Origin: Pseudogemmobacter hezensis
GTDB lineage: Bacteria; Pseudomonadota; Alphaproteobacteria; Rhodobacterales; Rhodobacteraceae
Length of the DNA stretch: 64,000 nucleotides
Direction of reading: 5' to 3'
Assembly (NCBI RefSeq): GCF_013155295.1
Contig: NZ_JABJXT010000005.1
Coordinates: 124,001 to 188,000, forward strand
Part shown: piece by piece, positions 8,976 through 18,089 of the stretch
How positions within the stretch are numbered: position 1 is the stretch's first letter
Layout of the letters: the number at the start of each line of letters is the position of its first letter
Position numbers and translations under genes: made by a program
The notes under the pieces: generated by a model
Database searches by the model: none
What the model saw: the letters and a program-made list of their open reading frames with translations, nothing else
What the model was told of the DNA's origin: nothing

Positions 8976-9266
8976 TCACAATAACGCAGTGCCGTTCAAT
9001 CTGTCGCGGAGATGCTTTCCGACCCTGAAGAAGGGCACATTCTTCCCCCTGATCTCCACAGTTTCCCCGGTACGGGGATTGCGGCCGACACGGGCGTCAC
9101 GCGCTCTGGCAGAAAACACCCCGAAGCCACGCAATTCCACACGGTTGCCAGCAGAAAGCGCGTCGGAAATACACCGGAAAACCGTCTGAACGGCGGCTTC
9201 CGCCTGTCTTGCGGTAAGCTCACGGTGTTCTTCCAGGATCTTCAGGATCAATTCGGATCGGATCAT
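8976..9266 (-). CDS. ihfB: integration host factor beta-like DNA-bending protein
   Basis: 96 residues, normal for the HU/IHF family. The N-terminal helix pair ([10 protein letters not shown]), the [10 protein letters not shown] arm strand and the [12 protein letters not shown] loop with [13 protein letters not shown] at the end fit IHF beta rather than IHF alpha or HU. IHF bends DNA in relaxosomes, recombination sites and promoters. A copy next to the DNA-processing genes suggests a role at oriT of this element; that is inference. It is transcribed away from the toxin-antitoxin cassette on the same strand, after a 228-base gap that holds the operators. Confidence 0.88.
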   Translation of the reverse strand: MIRSELILKILEEHRELTARQAEAAVQTVFRCISDALSAGNRVELRGFGVFSARARDARVGRNPRTGETVEIRGKNVPFFRVGKHLRDRLNGTALL

Positions 9267-9357
9267 TGGCAGGCTTTCGTTCGTGTTTCAGCCGCGGCGC
9301 AGGAAGGCACGTCTGTTTCGCCTTGGCAATGGTCAGCGCTCCACTGCCGGCCGACAA

Positions 9358-9576
9358 TCAGTAGCCGAGCCAGCGCAGAACATCACCGGCATCGTATGTT
9401 GCATGATCACCGCAATCACCGAGAAACTCTTCCCTGCTTGCCGGATCATGAAGACCGTGCCGTGCCAGTTCCTCGAACGCGCGCTCACGGCTGATCAGGA
9501 TTCCTTCCGCACTTCCGGAATAGCTGGCAGGTTCCTGACCTGCATCAGCACCCATGGGATCATGGCTCTTTCGCAC
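9358..9576 (-). CDS. small conserved-looking protein of unknown function
   Basis: 72 residues from GTG 9576, or 65 from ATG 9555. It overlaps the end of the DsbA-like gene by 17 bases, which implies an operon. The sequence is acidic and soluble (GILISRERAFEELARHGLHDP... DVLRWLGY), with no membrane segment. No family recognised; codon use is like that of its neighbours. Confidence 0.5.
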   Translation of the reverse strand: MRKSHDPMGADAGQEPASYSGSAEGILISRERAFEELARHGLHDPASREEFLGDCGDHATYDAGDVLRWLGY

Positions 9577-10357
9577 CCGGTCGGCGGAACGCCTCCCGCA
9601 GGCGGTCTGCAGCCATCATGCCCGGAACCAGTTCGTCGCGGAACACGAAGGCCGGCGTTCCATTGATTGACAGGCTCTGGGCGAGACGCTTGTTCGCCGT
9701 GATGATCCCGCCAATATCAGCGGCCCCTCCCCGCTCGACCAGCGCCTCGAAATCATAGCCGGCAGCGCCGGTCAGCATGCGCAGCAGAGCATCATTCAGC
9801 GCACCCTTCTGCGCCAGCAGTGCATTGTGGAACCCGATATAGGCCGCATCTCCATGTTCGGCGCGAACCGCGAGCGCGAGGCGCGCCGCCTGTTCCGATG
9901 CTGGCCCCAGGATCGGGAACTCCTTGAGCACCAATGCGATATCGTCACGCCCTTCGAGGGCTGCGGTAAGCTCCGCCAAAGCCGCGCGACAATAGCCACA
10001 GGCATAGTCGAAGAACTCGACCACCACGACCGGCCCTTCGGGGTTTCCCTTGCGTGCGTCCGTGCTGTCGAACAGGGCGGGCGCGTGTTTTTCGATAAGG
10101 TCAAGCTGGGCCTTCGACTCTTTCACCGTCTCCTCTCGCTCCAGGATGGTGAACACCTCCAGCACGATGCCGGGGTTGTCGAGCAGCCAGGCCCGGGCGC
10201 TCGCGGCGAAGTCCTCGGTATAGGCAGGCGTTTCTGCTCGAACTGGCGACGCGAGCTGCAGGATCAGCGCCGCCACGGGAATGCCGTACCGGGCCCTGCC
10301 CGCTCTCCTGATGGCTGATCCGGTCAAAACTCTGCCATTGCCCCACAAGCTTCCCAT
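9560..10357 (-). CDS. DsbA-family periplasmic thiol:disulfide protein
   Basis: 265 residues. A signal peptide (residues ~22-41, hydrophobic AALILQLASPVRA with cleavage before ETPAY) is followed by a helical segment and a thioredoxin fold of the DsbA/BDB type: VVVVEFFDYACGYC with a CGYC active site (about residues 108-122), and the cis-Pro region NGTPAFVF near 230. F-type systems usually carry a DsbC/TrbB/TraF-like oxidoreductase that folds the Cys-rich pilus proteins; this is the likely equivalent here. The gene is divergent from traD. Confidence 0.85.
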   Translation of the reverse strand: MGSLWGNGRVLTGSAIRRAGRARYGIPVAALILQLASPVRAETPAYTEDFAASARAWLLDNPGIVLEVFTILEREETVKESKAQLDLIEKHAPALFDSTDARKGNPEGPVVVVEFFDYACGYCRAALAELTAALEGRDDIALVLKEFPILGPASEQAARLALAVRAEHGDAAYIGFHNALLAQKGALNDALLRMLTGAAGYDFEALVERGGAADIGGIITANKRLAQSLSINGTPAFVFRDELVPGMMAADRLREAFRRPGAKEP

Positions 10358-10488
10358 GGTTTCGCCCTTCCTGTTCTGCGTTTCGCTTTTTGACGTTTAG
10401 CACCATTGTTTGCTGTTTGATACTATTTGTTTGCGTCGTATATCTAACGTCATGCGCTTGGCGCGAATTCAGAACATGGGGGGACACC
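10358..10488. promoter_or_regulatory. AT-rich divergent intergenic region between dsbA-like gene and traD
   Basis: 131 bases, far more AT-rich than its surroundings. An inverted repeat TGACGTT (10391-10397) / AACGTCA (10446-10452) brackets a TTTG-rich core (TTGTTTGCTGTTTGATAC...). It must contain the two divergent promoters, and it is the best-looking place for oriT in the window, although no nic site can be proven by eye. Confidence 0.4.
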
Positions 10489-12744
10489 ATGCGGCGCAGC
10501 AACCAGCCGACCCGCTTCGTCCGCGGCGGACAGACGACACAGCATTGGTGGCGTATGGCGGCGCAGGTCCTGCGCACTTCGCTTTTCATGGGACTCGCCG
10601 CCTTTACGCTGACCTACTGTGCCCTGATCGCGGTGAACTACGAGTTCCGCCTTGTCCGCGAGACCTTTGTGAGCTGGCTTGCCGATTACAATGTCGCGAT
10701 CGGAAATCCCGCGCGTTCAATCAGCTACGTTGACTATCTCCACCGGCGACAAGTCAGATCGGCCGAGGAGATTGCAGCCGATCCTCGGATGACGGCGACC
10801 GCGACCCGATACCGCGAGAATGCCGAACATCTCGCCTGGGTCGCGGTGACGCCGGCTGGCATCGTGCTGGTGGTCAGTATTGGGATTTTCGGATGGGTCG
10901 GGCGGCGTCTCGGAGAGAACCAGCATGTGCGCGGCAGCCGTCTGATTTCCCAAGCGGAACTCTCACAATGGTCCCGGCAAAAGTGGAAGGGCTACCGCAA
11001 GCGTTTCCGTTCAGGTGCCAAGAAGGATGCCTATACGATCGCCGGGATTCCCTTCCCGCCCAATGCGGTCGAAGCCCAGACCGGAGTTTTCGGGACAGTG
11101 GGGGTAGGCAAGACCAACGCCATCAAGGAATTGCTGAAGGCGATAAGGGAACGGTCGGGACGCGCGGTCATCTACGACCGGATGGGTGGTCTGGTTCGGG
11201 ATTTCTACGATCCCGAGACCGACATCATCGTGAACCCGTTCGATGCCCGTTCGGTGATCTGGTCGCCCTTCTTCGAGGCTCGGTCCCCGGCAGCGCTGGC
11301 GCAGATCGCCGAGGTGATGATCCCGCAGCGGCCGGGACAGAGCGATCCCTTCTGGAGCCAGACGGCACGGCTTGTGTTCGAATATGCCGCCCGCTCCCTG
11401 ATCAAGGCCAGGACCCCGACCAACGCAGATCTGCGCCGCGCGATCATGACGATCTCGGCCGACGAACTGGCGAAGCTGCTCGCCGGAACGCCGGGGGCGC
11501 ATTTCTTCGGGCCCCATGTCGAGAAGACCTCAGCCTCGATCCGGGCGAACATGATTGCGGAACTGCGGTTTCTCGAGTTTCTGCGCGACGATGGTGCGCC
11601 CTTCTCCGTCCGCGAGTGGGTGAAGAGCGAGAAGCCCGGCTTTCTGTTCCTCACCGGCGATGCTGAACACTCGGCAGCGACACGCAACATCATCAGCACC
11701 GCCGTCGAGGTTGCGGCCAATGCACTGATGACCTGCGAGGAACGACGGGACCCATCGCTCTGGTTCTTCCTTGACGAGGTGCCGACGCTCAACCGCCTGC
11801 CCTTTCTCGTCTCCAAGCTCGCCGAGGTCCGGCAGTTTGGCGGCGCCTTCGTGCTCGGCTATCAGGTCTATGCCCAGCTTGAAGATATCTATGGCGAGAA
11901 GGGTGCGCAGAGCATCGCCGGCACGCTCAACAACCGCATCGTCTTCAACACGCCCGACGCACGCACCGCCAAGCTGTTCTCCGACTCCCTGGGATTCCAG
12001 GACCTGATTGAGCAGCGCGAGAACCTGAGCTTCGGCGCCCATGAAAGCCGGGACGGCGTCGCCTTCATGAGCCAACGGGTCGAGCGCCCGATCGTCACCC
12101 CCTCGGAGATCCAGGCACTGCCACAGTTCGAGGCCTATATCCGCTTCGCCTATGATGCCCCCACCGCCAAGGTGTTGTTCGAACCGGTTTCGACCGAGCC
12201 ACGCGCCGAGAAATTCGTCCCCTACCATGGTGGCGGTTTTGATCTCGACGGGATGGACCCGCACAAGACCCCTGCCCCGGCGGATGAGGATGGCTCGCTG
12301 CCCGCGCAGATCGCGCCGACGCTGATCGACACGGTCCAGGAGGAGCAGCGCGGCAAATGGGCGAGCTGGTCGCCGGAGCAGCAGATCGACGCCTTCTTCC
12401 GCTGGCGCAAGGCGGGGCGCACGGAAGATTTCAACGTACAGAGCGGGCAGATGGAAGCGCCCCTCATGGGCATACCCGACGAGATACTCTGGGACCATTA
12501 TTACCGTGCGCGGCTCAAGGGGAATGACAACCCGGCCTTCCGGGTCACGCCAAGTACTGCCGCGCTGGTTTCCAGCCGCAGGAGGGGGGTAGCCGCACCG
12601 TCGGGCCCCGAAGTCCCGTCCTATGCTTCGGTTCTGGAATCCTGCGTCGAGGTGAACTCCGGTGTCGACATCGCCGATCCACCCACCGAACCGGAGCCGG
12701 ATCCGCTCTTCGACATCATGGATGATCGTGGCTCTCTGCTATGA
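10489..12744 (+). CDS. traD: TraD/VirD4-type coupling protein ATPase
   Basis: 751 residues from ATG 10489, which has a GGGGGA site at the right distance; an upstream in-frame ATG (10390) is rejected because it lies in the AT-rich intergenic inverted repeat. Two N-terminal membrane helices (about residues 25-45 and 110-135), Walker A GTVGVGKTN (~202-209), Walker B LWFFLDEVP (~423-430) and the arginine-finger/C-terminal motor region (RQFGGAFVLGYQ, LNNRIVFN). It links the relaxosome to the secretion channel and pumps the T-strand. The C-terminal 150 residues are variable and acidic, as in TraD. The relaxase gene overlaps its stop by ATGA. Confidence 0.93.
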   Translation: MRRSNQPTRFVRGGQTTQHWWRMAAQVLRTSLFMGLAAFTLTYCALIAVNYEFRLVRETFVSWLADYNVAIGNPARSISYVDYLHRRQVRSAEEIAADPRMTATATRYRENAEHLAWVAVTPAGIVLVVSIGIFGWVGRRLGENQHVRGSRLISQAELSQWSRQKWKGYRKRFRSGAKKDAYTIAGIPFPPNAVEAQTGVFGTVGVGKTNAIKELLKAIRERSGRAVIYDRMGGLVRDFYDPETDIIVNPFDARSVIWSPFFEARSPAALAQIAEVMIPQRPGQSDPFWSQTARLVFEYAARSLIKARTPTNADLRRAIMTISADELAKLLAGTPGAHFFGPHVEKTSASIRANMIAELRFLEFLRDDGAPFSVREWVKSEKPGFLFLTGDAEHSAATRNIISTAVEVAANALMTCEERRDPSLWFFLDEVPTLNRLPFLVSKLAEVRQFGGAFVLGYQVYAQLEDIYGEKGAQSIAGTLNNRIVFNTPDARTAKLFSDSLGFQDLIEQRENLSFGAHESRDGVAFMSQRVERPIVTPSEIQALPQFEAYIRFAYDAPTAKVLFEPVSTEPRAEKFVPYHGGGFDLDGMDPHKTPAPADEDGSLPAQIAPTLIDTVQEEQRGKWASWSPEQQIDAFFRWRKAGRTEDFNVQSGQMEAPLMGIPDEILWDHYYRARLKGNDNPAFRVTPSTAALVSSRRRGVAAPSGPEVPSYASVLESCVEVNSGVDIADPPTEPEPDPLFDIMDDRGSLL

Positions 12745-15700
12745 TGTCGCTCAGCAATGTCTCGGCCGGCGCCGCGGCCAGCGGCTATTACCGGGCTGAG
12801 GGCTATTACATTGCGGGCAGCCCGGAGGCCGAAGCGGCTGCCTCCTGGTTCGGCAAGGCGGCCGAGCATCTCGCTGACATTGGCTGGGATACCTTCCGCG
12901 AGCGCATCGATGATCAGCTTTTCGCAGACATGCTTCAGGGTCATGCGCCCTCATTGGAACGCGATGCAGAGGGCAACTGGAGGGAGGGCCAGACGCTCGG
13001 GCGATGGTCGGGCGGCGAGCGCCAGCACCGGCCCGGGATCGATCTGACCTTCTCCGCCGGCAAATCGGTTTCCATCATGGCGCTGGTTGCGGGGGACGAA
13101 CGGATCCTCGCCGCTCATGACCGGGCCGTGAAGGAGGCGATGGCCTATGCGGAGAGCCGCTTCATCGCCACGCGGCGCGAGGTGAATGGCGAGATCGTTC
13201 AGGTGCCTGGCAAGATGATCGCCGGGATCTTTCGCCACGATACCTCCCGCGCGCTCGATCCCCAGCTTCACAGCCATGCCGTGGTCCAGAACATGGTGCT
13301 GGGCGAGGACGGGAAATGGACCGCCCTCAGCAACGAGGCATTGTTTCGCAACGCGAAGCTTCTTGGCAGCGTCTATCGCAACAGCCTTGCACAGGGCCTG
13401 GGCGAGCTTGGTTATGCGGTCGAGCGTCAGGGTCCGGACGGCTATGTCGAGATCCGCGGTGTGCCGAGGGAACTGATGGACGGCTTCTCCAAGCGCCGCC
13501 AGCAGATCGAGGCCGCACTTGCAGAGCGGGGCATCGAGCCGACGGCCGCCAACAGCGAACTTGCCGCGCTCGCGACACGGCGGGGCAAGAACCGGGGCGT
13601 GGACCGGGCGGAATTGCGCGACGCCTGGGAGAAGGAGGCCTGGGATCTTGGCTTCGCACGCGAAGATCTGCAGGCGATCCGGGACGGGGCCGCGCGCGAC
13701 AAGGCGATGCAACTGCCAGGCGTCACCCGCGAAGGTGTCATCACTCACAGCGAGGAGGACAAGGCGGCGGCGATCATCGACTTCGCCATACGCCATGTCA
13801 GCGAAAGGAACGCGGTCTATTCCGCCGACGATCTCTTGCAGACGGCGCTCAACCGCAACAGCGATGTCGGTCCCGACCGGCTGGAAGATGCGATCCTGCG
13901 CAAGGAGGCGGAAGGCCGGCTGGTTCCCGTGCATGTTCACGAATTGCGGGAAACCGCCCTGAAGACGCCGCGTCCGGAAGGCATGCTCGGGACCCTGCGT
14001 GACCACGGCACCGCCCCCTATCGCCAAGAGGAAGGAAAGAAAGAAAGCTACTTCGTCACGCTGGAGACCGACCGCGGCGAGAAGACACTCTGGGGGGTCG
14101 GTCTGGCCAGAGCGATGAAGGAGTCCGGTGTCGCGCCCGGGGATCATATCGCACTGCGGGTTGTCGCAGGCGCTCCGGTCAAGGTTCGCGATGGCGATGG
14201 CTGGAAAGAGGTCGTCCGCAACAGCTGGGTTGCGGAGAAGGTCGATCCCCAGCCCGCCCGGGAGGTCAGGGTCGATGAGGTTTCGAAATCCCTCTACAGC
14301 GACGATGCCACGCTCGCAGCAGAGCTGCGCGTCCAGCAGGAATATCGTCAGGGTCGGAGGGAAGGCGGCATCTCCCTGCCCGCGCGCATGCGCGAGGCCG
14401 GCGGCGTCAAGATGTCGGGTGAGGCAACGCTGCGCGAACGGCTGACCCAGTCCAGCCTGACCGAAGGCCAGCGCGATGCCATCCTGATGGGCCTCTCTTC
14501 CGAGGGCCGCTTTGTCGGTGTGCAAGGCTATGCCGGGACCGGCAAGACCTACATGGTCGAACAGCTGCACTCCCATGCCGAGCGGGCGGGCTATGCGGTG
14601 GAAGGTGCTGCTCCCACCAATCGCGCGGTCGCCGAGCTCGCAAAGGTGCTGCCCGGCTCCAGGACAATCGCCCGCTTCAAACTCGATGCCGATATCGGCC
14701 GGGACGCCTCTGACAAGTCGAAGACCATCCTCGTCGTCGACGAGGCCTCGATGATCGGCACATCGGATATGCGCGATCTAATGGCCTGGGCCAATCAGGC
14801 AGGCTATGCGCGGGTCATCCTTCTCGGCGATATCAAGCAGCTCGACGCGGTCGCCGCCGGCACGCCCTTTGCCCAGCTTCAGCGCGCAGGGATGCCAACC
14901 GCATTGATGGCCGATATTCAGCGCCAGCGCGACGGTGCCCTGCGCGATGCCGTCCTGCATTCGATCCGCGGCGAGATCCGTGCGGCCTTCGACCGGCTCA
15001 GCAATATCTCGACGCCGGGGAAAGACGAGAAGTTCACCGACAAGGTCGCCCTTGCCTGGCTCGCCCATACGCCAGAAGAGCGGGAGCGCACCGGTCTGAT
15101 CGTTCTGACCAACAAGGTTCGCGAGGAGGTGAATGCCGCGATCCGGGACCAGCTTCGCCAGGAGGGCAGGATCGGCGCGCGCGACACGAGGGTCCAGAGC
15201 CTCGCCCCACATGATTTCACCCGCGCCGAGGCGGCGGAAGCCGCGAGCTACAAGATCGGGGATATCGTCGTCCCGATCCGGGATCTGAAGGCGGCGGGCC
15301 TTGTCGCCAATGCGCTCTATCGGGTGACGGACAGCAGCCTGCGCAGCAACACGATCATGCTTCGCCCGGAAGAGGGCGGGGCCACGATCCGCATTCCCCT
15401 TGCTCCTGGCGGGAAGGCGGCCACCAGTCTTGTCGCCTATGAACCCGTCGAGCGGGACTTCGCCCCTGGCGACCGGGTGAAATTCGCGATCACCGACCGC
15501 GGCAGCGGCGTGGCCAATGGCGCACGCGGCATGATCGAACGGATCGGCTTCAAAGAGGTCGAGGTCCGGCTGGAGGATGGCAAGCGGGCGGTTCTGCCGC
15601 TCGAGAGCCTGGCGGCCCGTGGCCTCGATCATGCCTATGCCGCGACCGCCCATGATTTCCAGGGGGCGACGATCGACCGGATCATCGTCGGCATGATGTC

Positions 15701-16244
15701 CCGCGAACGGCTCAGCACCCAGAAATCCTTCTATGTCGGGCTCTCCCGCGCCCGCGATGAAGCGCTGCTGATCACGACCAATGCCGGAGAGCTTGCCGAC
15801 CGTATCGAGAAACAGACCGGCGAGAGGCCGGCCGCGCTCGACGCTTATGAGCAGCGCTTGCGCGATGAAGCGCGGGATCGGGAGGCGGCCAACAAGCTCC
15901 GGGAGCAGGAGCGCCAGGCTGGCAGCGCGCCAGACCGCCAACCCGGCAAAACGCCGGACAGTCACGATGCCGGAACGCTCGACCGCCATAACGCCACAAC
16001 GCCAGAGCGCCAGCCCGCCGAGCCGTCAGACCGCCATCCCGCCATGTCGCGAGACCAGCAGAACGCCGGGCAGCCAATCCGCCAGCCCGTCAGAGACCCC
16101 GGCAATACCGAGGAGATCTTCCGCGAGCAGCTGGCGGCTCTGAAACAGGCGGACCGCCCGCCCGAGCGCAATGACCGCGAGGCTGCCCGTACCATCCAGG
16201 AGATCGAACAGATGCAGAAAACCAAGGAAGGACCAATCAGATGA
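12741..16244 (+). CDS. traI: MobF relaxase-helicase (TraI/TrwC type)
   Basis: 1167 residues. Two tyrosine pairs near the N-terminus (Y16-Y17, Y22-Y23) and the three-His metal site HDTSRALDPQLHSH (H166, H177, H179) define a MobF HUH relaxase, the enzyme that nicks oriT and stays bound to the 5' end. Residues ~430-1000 are a RecD-like 5'-3' helicase: GYAGTGKT (~596), TILVVDEASMIG, LLGDIKQLDAV, then HDFQGATIDR and YVGLSRAR late in the helicase. The last ~100 residues are low-complexity Pro/Arg/Gln with degenerate repeats. ATGA overlaps on both sides put it in one operon with traD and the next gene. Confidence 0.95.
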   Translation: MMSLSNVSAGAAASGYYRAEGYYIAGSPEAEAAASWFGKAAEHLADIGWDTFRERIDDQLFADMLQGHAPSLERDAEGNWREGQTLGRWSGGERQHRPGIDLTFSAGKSVSIMALVAGDERILAAHDRAVKEAMAYAESRFIATRREVNGEIVQVPGKMIAGIFRHDTSRALDPQLHSHAVVQNMVLGEDGKWTALSNEALFRNAKLLGSVYRNSLAQGLGELGYAVERQGPDGYVEIRGVPRELMDGFSKRRQQIEAALAERGIEPTAANSELAALATRRGKNRGVDRAELRDAWEKEAWDLGFAREDLQAIRDGAARDKAMQLPGVTREGVITHSEEDKAAAIIDFAIRHVSERNAVYSADDLLQTALNRNSDVGPDRLEDAILRKEAEGRLVPVHVHELRETALKTPRPEGMLGTLRDHGTAPYRQEEGKKESYFVTLETDRGEKTLWGVGLARAMKESGVAPGDHIALRVVAGAPVKVRDGDGWKEVVRNSWVAEKVDPQPAREVRVDEVSKSLYSDDATLAAELRVQQEYRQGRREGGISLPARMREAGGVKMSGEATLRERLTQSSLTEGQRDAILMGLSSEGRFVGVQGYAGTGKTYMVEQLHSHAERAGYAVEGAAPTNRAVAELAKVLPGSRTIARFKLDADIGRDASDKSKTILVVDEASMIGTSDMRDLMAWANQAGYARVILLGDIKQLDAVAAGTPFAQLQRAGMPTALMADIQRQRDGALRDAVLHSIRGEIRAAFDRLSNISTPGKDEKFTDKVALAWLAHTPEERERTGLIVLTNKVREEVNAAIRDQLRQEGRIGARDTRVQSLAPHDFTRAEAAEAASYKIGDIVVPIRDLKAAGLVANALYRVTDSSLRSNTIMLRPEEGGATIRIPLAPGGKAATSLVAYEPVERDFAPGDRVKFAITDRGSGVANGARGMIERIGFKEVEVRLEDGKRAVLPLESLAARGLDHAYAATAHDFQGATIDRIIVGMMSRERLSTQKSFYVGLSRARDEALLITTNAGELADRIEKQTGERPAALDAYEQRLRDEARDREAANKLREQERQAGSAPDRQPGKTPDSHDAGTLDRHNATTPERQPAEPSDRHPAMSRDQQNAGQPIRQPVRDPGNTEEIFREQLAALKQADRPPERNDREAARTIQEIEQMQKTKEGPIR

Positions 16245-16864
16245 GACGCGAGAATATCGAGAACCGCTTCCGCTTCGTACTTGGCCCTGCCGCGGCCGCG
16301 CTGACGGCAGAGCACACGCCGGCCGGCGACATTTCCCGTCCTGACCATCTCGAAGCCGGGATCGCCTGCATCCAGAGCGACCTTGTCATCGAACGTGAGA
16401 CCAACCGCCGCCTCACAGAGGCCTTCCAGAACCTTGATGCCCGCTTCCTCTCTCTCGTCTCGGCCCACAATGACGGGATGCGCGGGCTGATGATGACGGT
16501 GGGGCAGACGGTGCGCGAGCTCCATGTCATCCGCCGGGTGCTGATCATCGCGGGCGCCACCAGCAACGAACAGGCAGAGCGGCTCTATGATAAGGCCCTG
16601 CCCGCCATCACCGAACTGCGCGCCACCATGGCGCTGTGGCGCCAGCGCGAGGGGCTGGAGATCCCCGAATTCTCGCTCGAGGAAGAGGATCGGCTTCTGA
16701 ACCAGCTGATCCAGAACCCGGCAACCGAGCGCGAGCGAGGCGAGGCAACAGCTGAATCTCTTGGCGAAGCGCTCACCGAACAGTTCCACCGCATCCGCGA
16801 AGGCTTTGACCCCAGGCTCACCGAAGAACGCCATGAACGCGAAGTGGAACGCGATGATGACTAG
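16241..16864 (+). CDS. uncharacterised helical protein in the relaxase operon
   Basis: 207 residues, overlapping the relaxase stop by ATGA. Almost entirely helical by inspection, with a possible short hydrophobic stretch (VIRRVLIIAGATS, about residues 95-107) and a very acidic C-terminus ending REVERDDD. No recognised family. Position suggests a relaxosome or coupling accessory. Translation probably continues into a short downstream start (ATGATG at 16854), but the sequence after it does not look coding. Confidence 0.65.
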   Translation: MRRENIENRFRFVLGPAAAALTAEHTPAGDISRPDHLEAGIACIQSDLVIERETNRRLTEAFQNLDARFLSLVSAHNDGMRGLMMTVGQTVRELHVIRRVLIIAGATSNEQAERLYDKALPAITELRATMALWRQREGLEIPEFSLEEEDRLLNQLIQNPATERERGEATAESLGEALTEQFHRIREGFDPRLTEERHEREVERDDD

Positions 16865-17105
16865 GTTTCCTCTCCGCTTTCTGCTCGATTCCGCCCAGAG
16901 GAGCTCTGCCATATTCCTCCACGGCCCTGCCACGAGATGGATCTGGCCACTCGCATCCCTTATTTTGCTGGTGATTTCGCGGGTCAGCAGGTCAAAGTCA
17001 TTTCAGGGCAGTTCTGGTGGAAGACCAGAGCCCGTCCCGCATGAACTGTCATATATTTTAGGGTGTTACATCCGCCAGTGGCGGCGGTCAGCTGAGCTGC
17101 GTAGG

Positions 17106-17915
17106 GTGTGCCCTCTTCCTCCGAGATGGAACATCGAGGACCTTCTGCGGAGATCCCGCTCCCTCCTGCCAGTCGGCTCAGGCGGATGCCTTCTGACCCT
17201 GTTCCTCGCCGGTTCTGCGCTTGCGGACAATTGGAAATCGGGCTCGTCCTTCGAGACCGGAGTGGTATCCGCGCGGCCTGTTCCCGAAGGATCAAGCTTT
17301 GCCGGGCTGCAGGTTGCGTCATCCTTCGATCAGCCCGCCGCCAGTGCGAAGCGTGACATAATGGACGGTTCATTTCGCCTGCCTCTGGCCGGCGGTGATC
17401 TGGAGAAGCTGCGGGCGCTGATCCAGCACGCGGAAAGCCGTGTTGCGGGCTATGATGCCTGGCACGAGAGCGCCAGCATCCCGCCACCCAAAGCGCCAAG
17501 TCGTATGACGCTTGCGGAAATCCGGGCGTGGATCGCGGCGACGCCCGGACAGCAGCATGCGATCGGCCGGTATCAGATCATCCCCGCGACGCTGGAGAGG
17601 CTCATCCGCAGGACAGGCTTGCCAGCGGAGACGGTGTTCGACGCGACGATCCAGGATGCGCTGGCAAATGTGCTGATCCTCGACGCGGGTTACTCCGCAT
17701 TGAAGGACGGCAGCCTGTCGCTCGATGCCTACATGGACAATCTGGCACGGGTATGGGCCGGGTTCCCGTTGGAATCCGGTCTGTCGGCCTATCACGGCAT
17801 TGCGGGGAACCGGGCAACGGTGAGCCGCGCCTTTTTTGCCGAGCAGGCAGCGCTGATCTTCCCGACGGAAGCGGCGCGCGCAAAACCCCCGGCCCGCGCA
17901 GCGGCAGGGGGCTGA
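17106..17915 (+). CDS. exported lysozyme-like (muramidase) conjugation protein
   Basis: 269 residues from GTG 17106. The same frame is open back to 16761, but 16865-17100 is unlike coding sequence and contains a piece of a dispersed intergenic repeat. The chosen start gives a textbook signal peptide: LLRRSR, hydrophobic GGCLLTLFLAG, then SALA before DNW. The mature protein has a lysozyme-like domain (~residues 100-250): HAESRVAGYDAW with the likely catalytic Glu, MTLAEIRAW, and HAIGRYQIIPATL. It probably clears a local gap in peptidoglycan for the transfer apparatus. Its TGA overlaps the ATG of the octamer mini-ORF. Start codon uncertain; function well supported. Confidence 0.75.
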   Translation: MCPLPPRWNIEDLLRRSRSLLPVGSGGCLLTLFLAGSALADNWKSGSSFETGVVSARPVPEGSSFAGLQVASSFDQPAASAKRDIMDGSFRLPLAGGDLEKLRALIQHAESRVAGYDAWHESASIPPPKAPSRMTLAEIRAWIAATPGQQHAIGRYQIIPATLERLIRRTGLPAETVFDATIQDALANVLILDAGYSALKDGSLSLDAYMDNLARVWAGFPLESGLSAYHGIAGNRATVSRAFFAEQAALIFPTEAARAKPPARAAAGG

Positions 17916-18085
17916 TGTGCCGCCGTGCCGCCGTGCCGCCGTGCCGCCGTGCCGCCGTGCCGCCGTGCCGCCGTGCCGCCGTGCCGCCGTGCCGCCGTGC
18001 CGCCGTGCCGCCGTGCCGCCGAAGCGGCTGCGCGCCAGACCGGCAGGCCGTCAACCCGTCATTCCGTCACAACGCCAGAGGATAG
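17915..18085 (+). CDS. octamer-repeat mini-ORF coupled to virC1-like gene
   Basis: Starts at the ATG that overlaps the lysozyme stop (TGATG) and ends with TAG at 18083-18085, four bases before the virC1-like ATG. It encodes 56 residues, most of them a repeating Ala-Val-Pro-Pro-Cys-Arg-Arg-Ala octapeptide. The placement fits translational coupling. With 14 or 11 repeat units the same ATG would read straight into the virC1-like frame. Whether the peptide has a function of its own is unknown; it may only be a coupling device or an accident. Confidence 0.35.
   Translation: MCRRAAVPPCRRAAVPPCRRAAVPPCRRAAVPPCRRSGCAPDRQAVNPSFRHNARG
17917..18020 (+). repeat. 13 perfect tandem copies of an octanucleotide
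   Basis: Unit GTGCCGCC, 13 uninterrupted copies (104 bases), starting two bases after the stop of the lysozyme-like gene. Because eight is not a multiple of three, gain or loss of units changes the reading frame of anything translated through it. The 60 bases after it resemble parts of the relaxase C-terminal coding repeats (shared GCGCGCCAGACCG and CACAACGCCAGAG). Confidence 0.95.
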
Positions 18086-18089
18086 AGAG

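Noticed and set aside
10390-10488. 33-residue longer TraD start
   Set aside because: Lies in the AT-rich intergenic inverted repeat; the ATG at 10489 has a clear ribosome site and leads into the first membrane helix.
12951-14576. 541-residue open frame on the strand opposite the relaxase gene
   Set aside because: Antisense frame of a GC-rich gene; no ribosome site, and the relaxase motifs on the plus strand are unambiguous. The same applies to other long antisense frames (e.g. 2036-3310, 31227-32639, 40069-42006, 48385-49272).
16761-17105. N-terminal extension of the lysozyme-like protein
   Set aside because: In frame but overlaps the previous gene, lacks coding character and contains a dispersed intergenic repeat; the signal peptide follows a start near 17106.
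17917-18020. CRISPR-like array
   Set aside because: Uninterrupted 8-base tandem repeat without spacers; no cas genes in the window.
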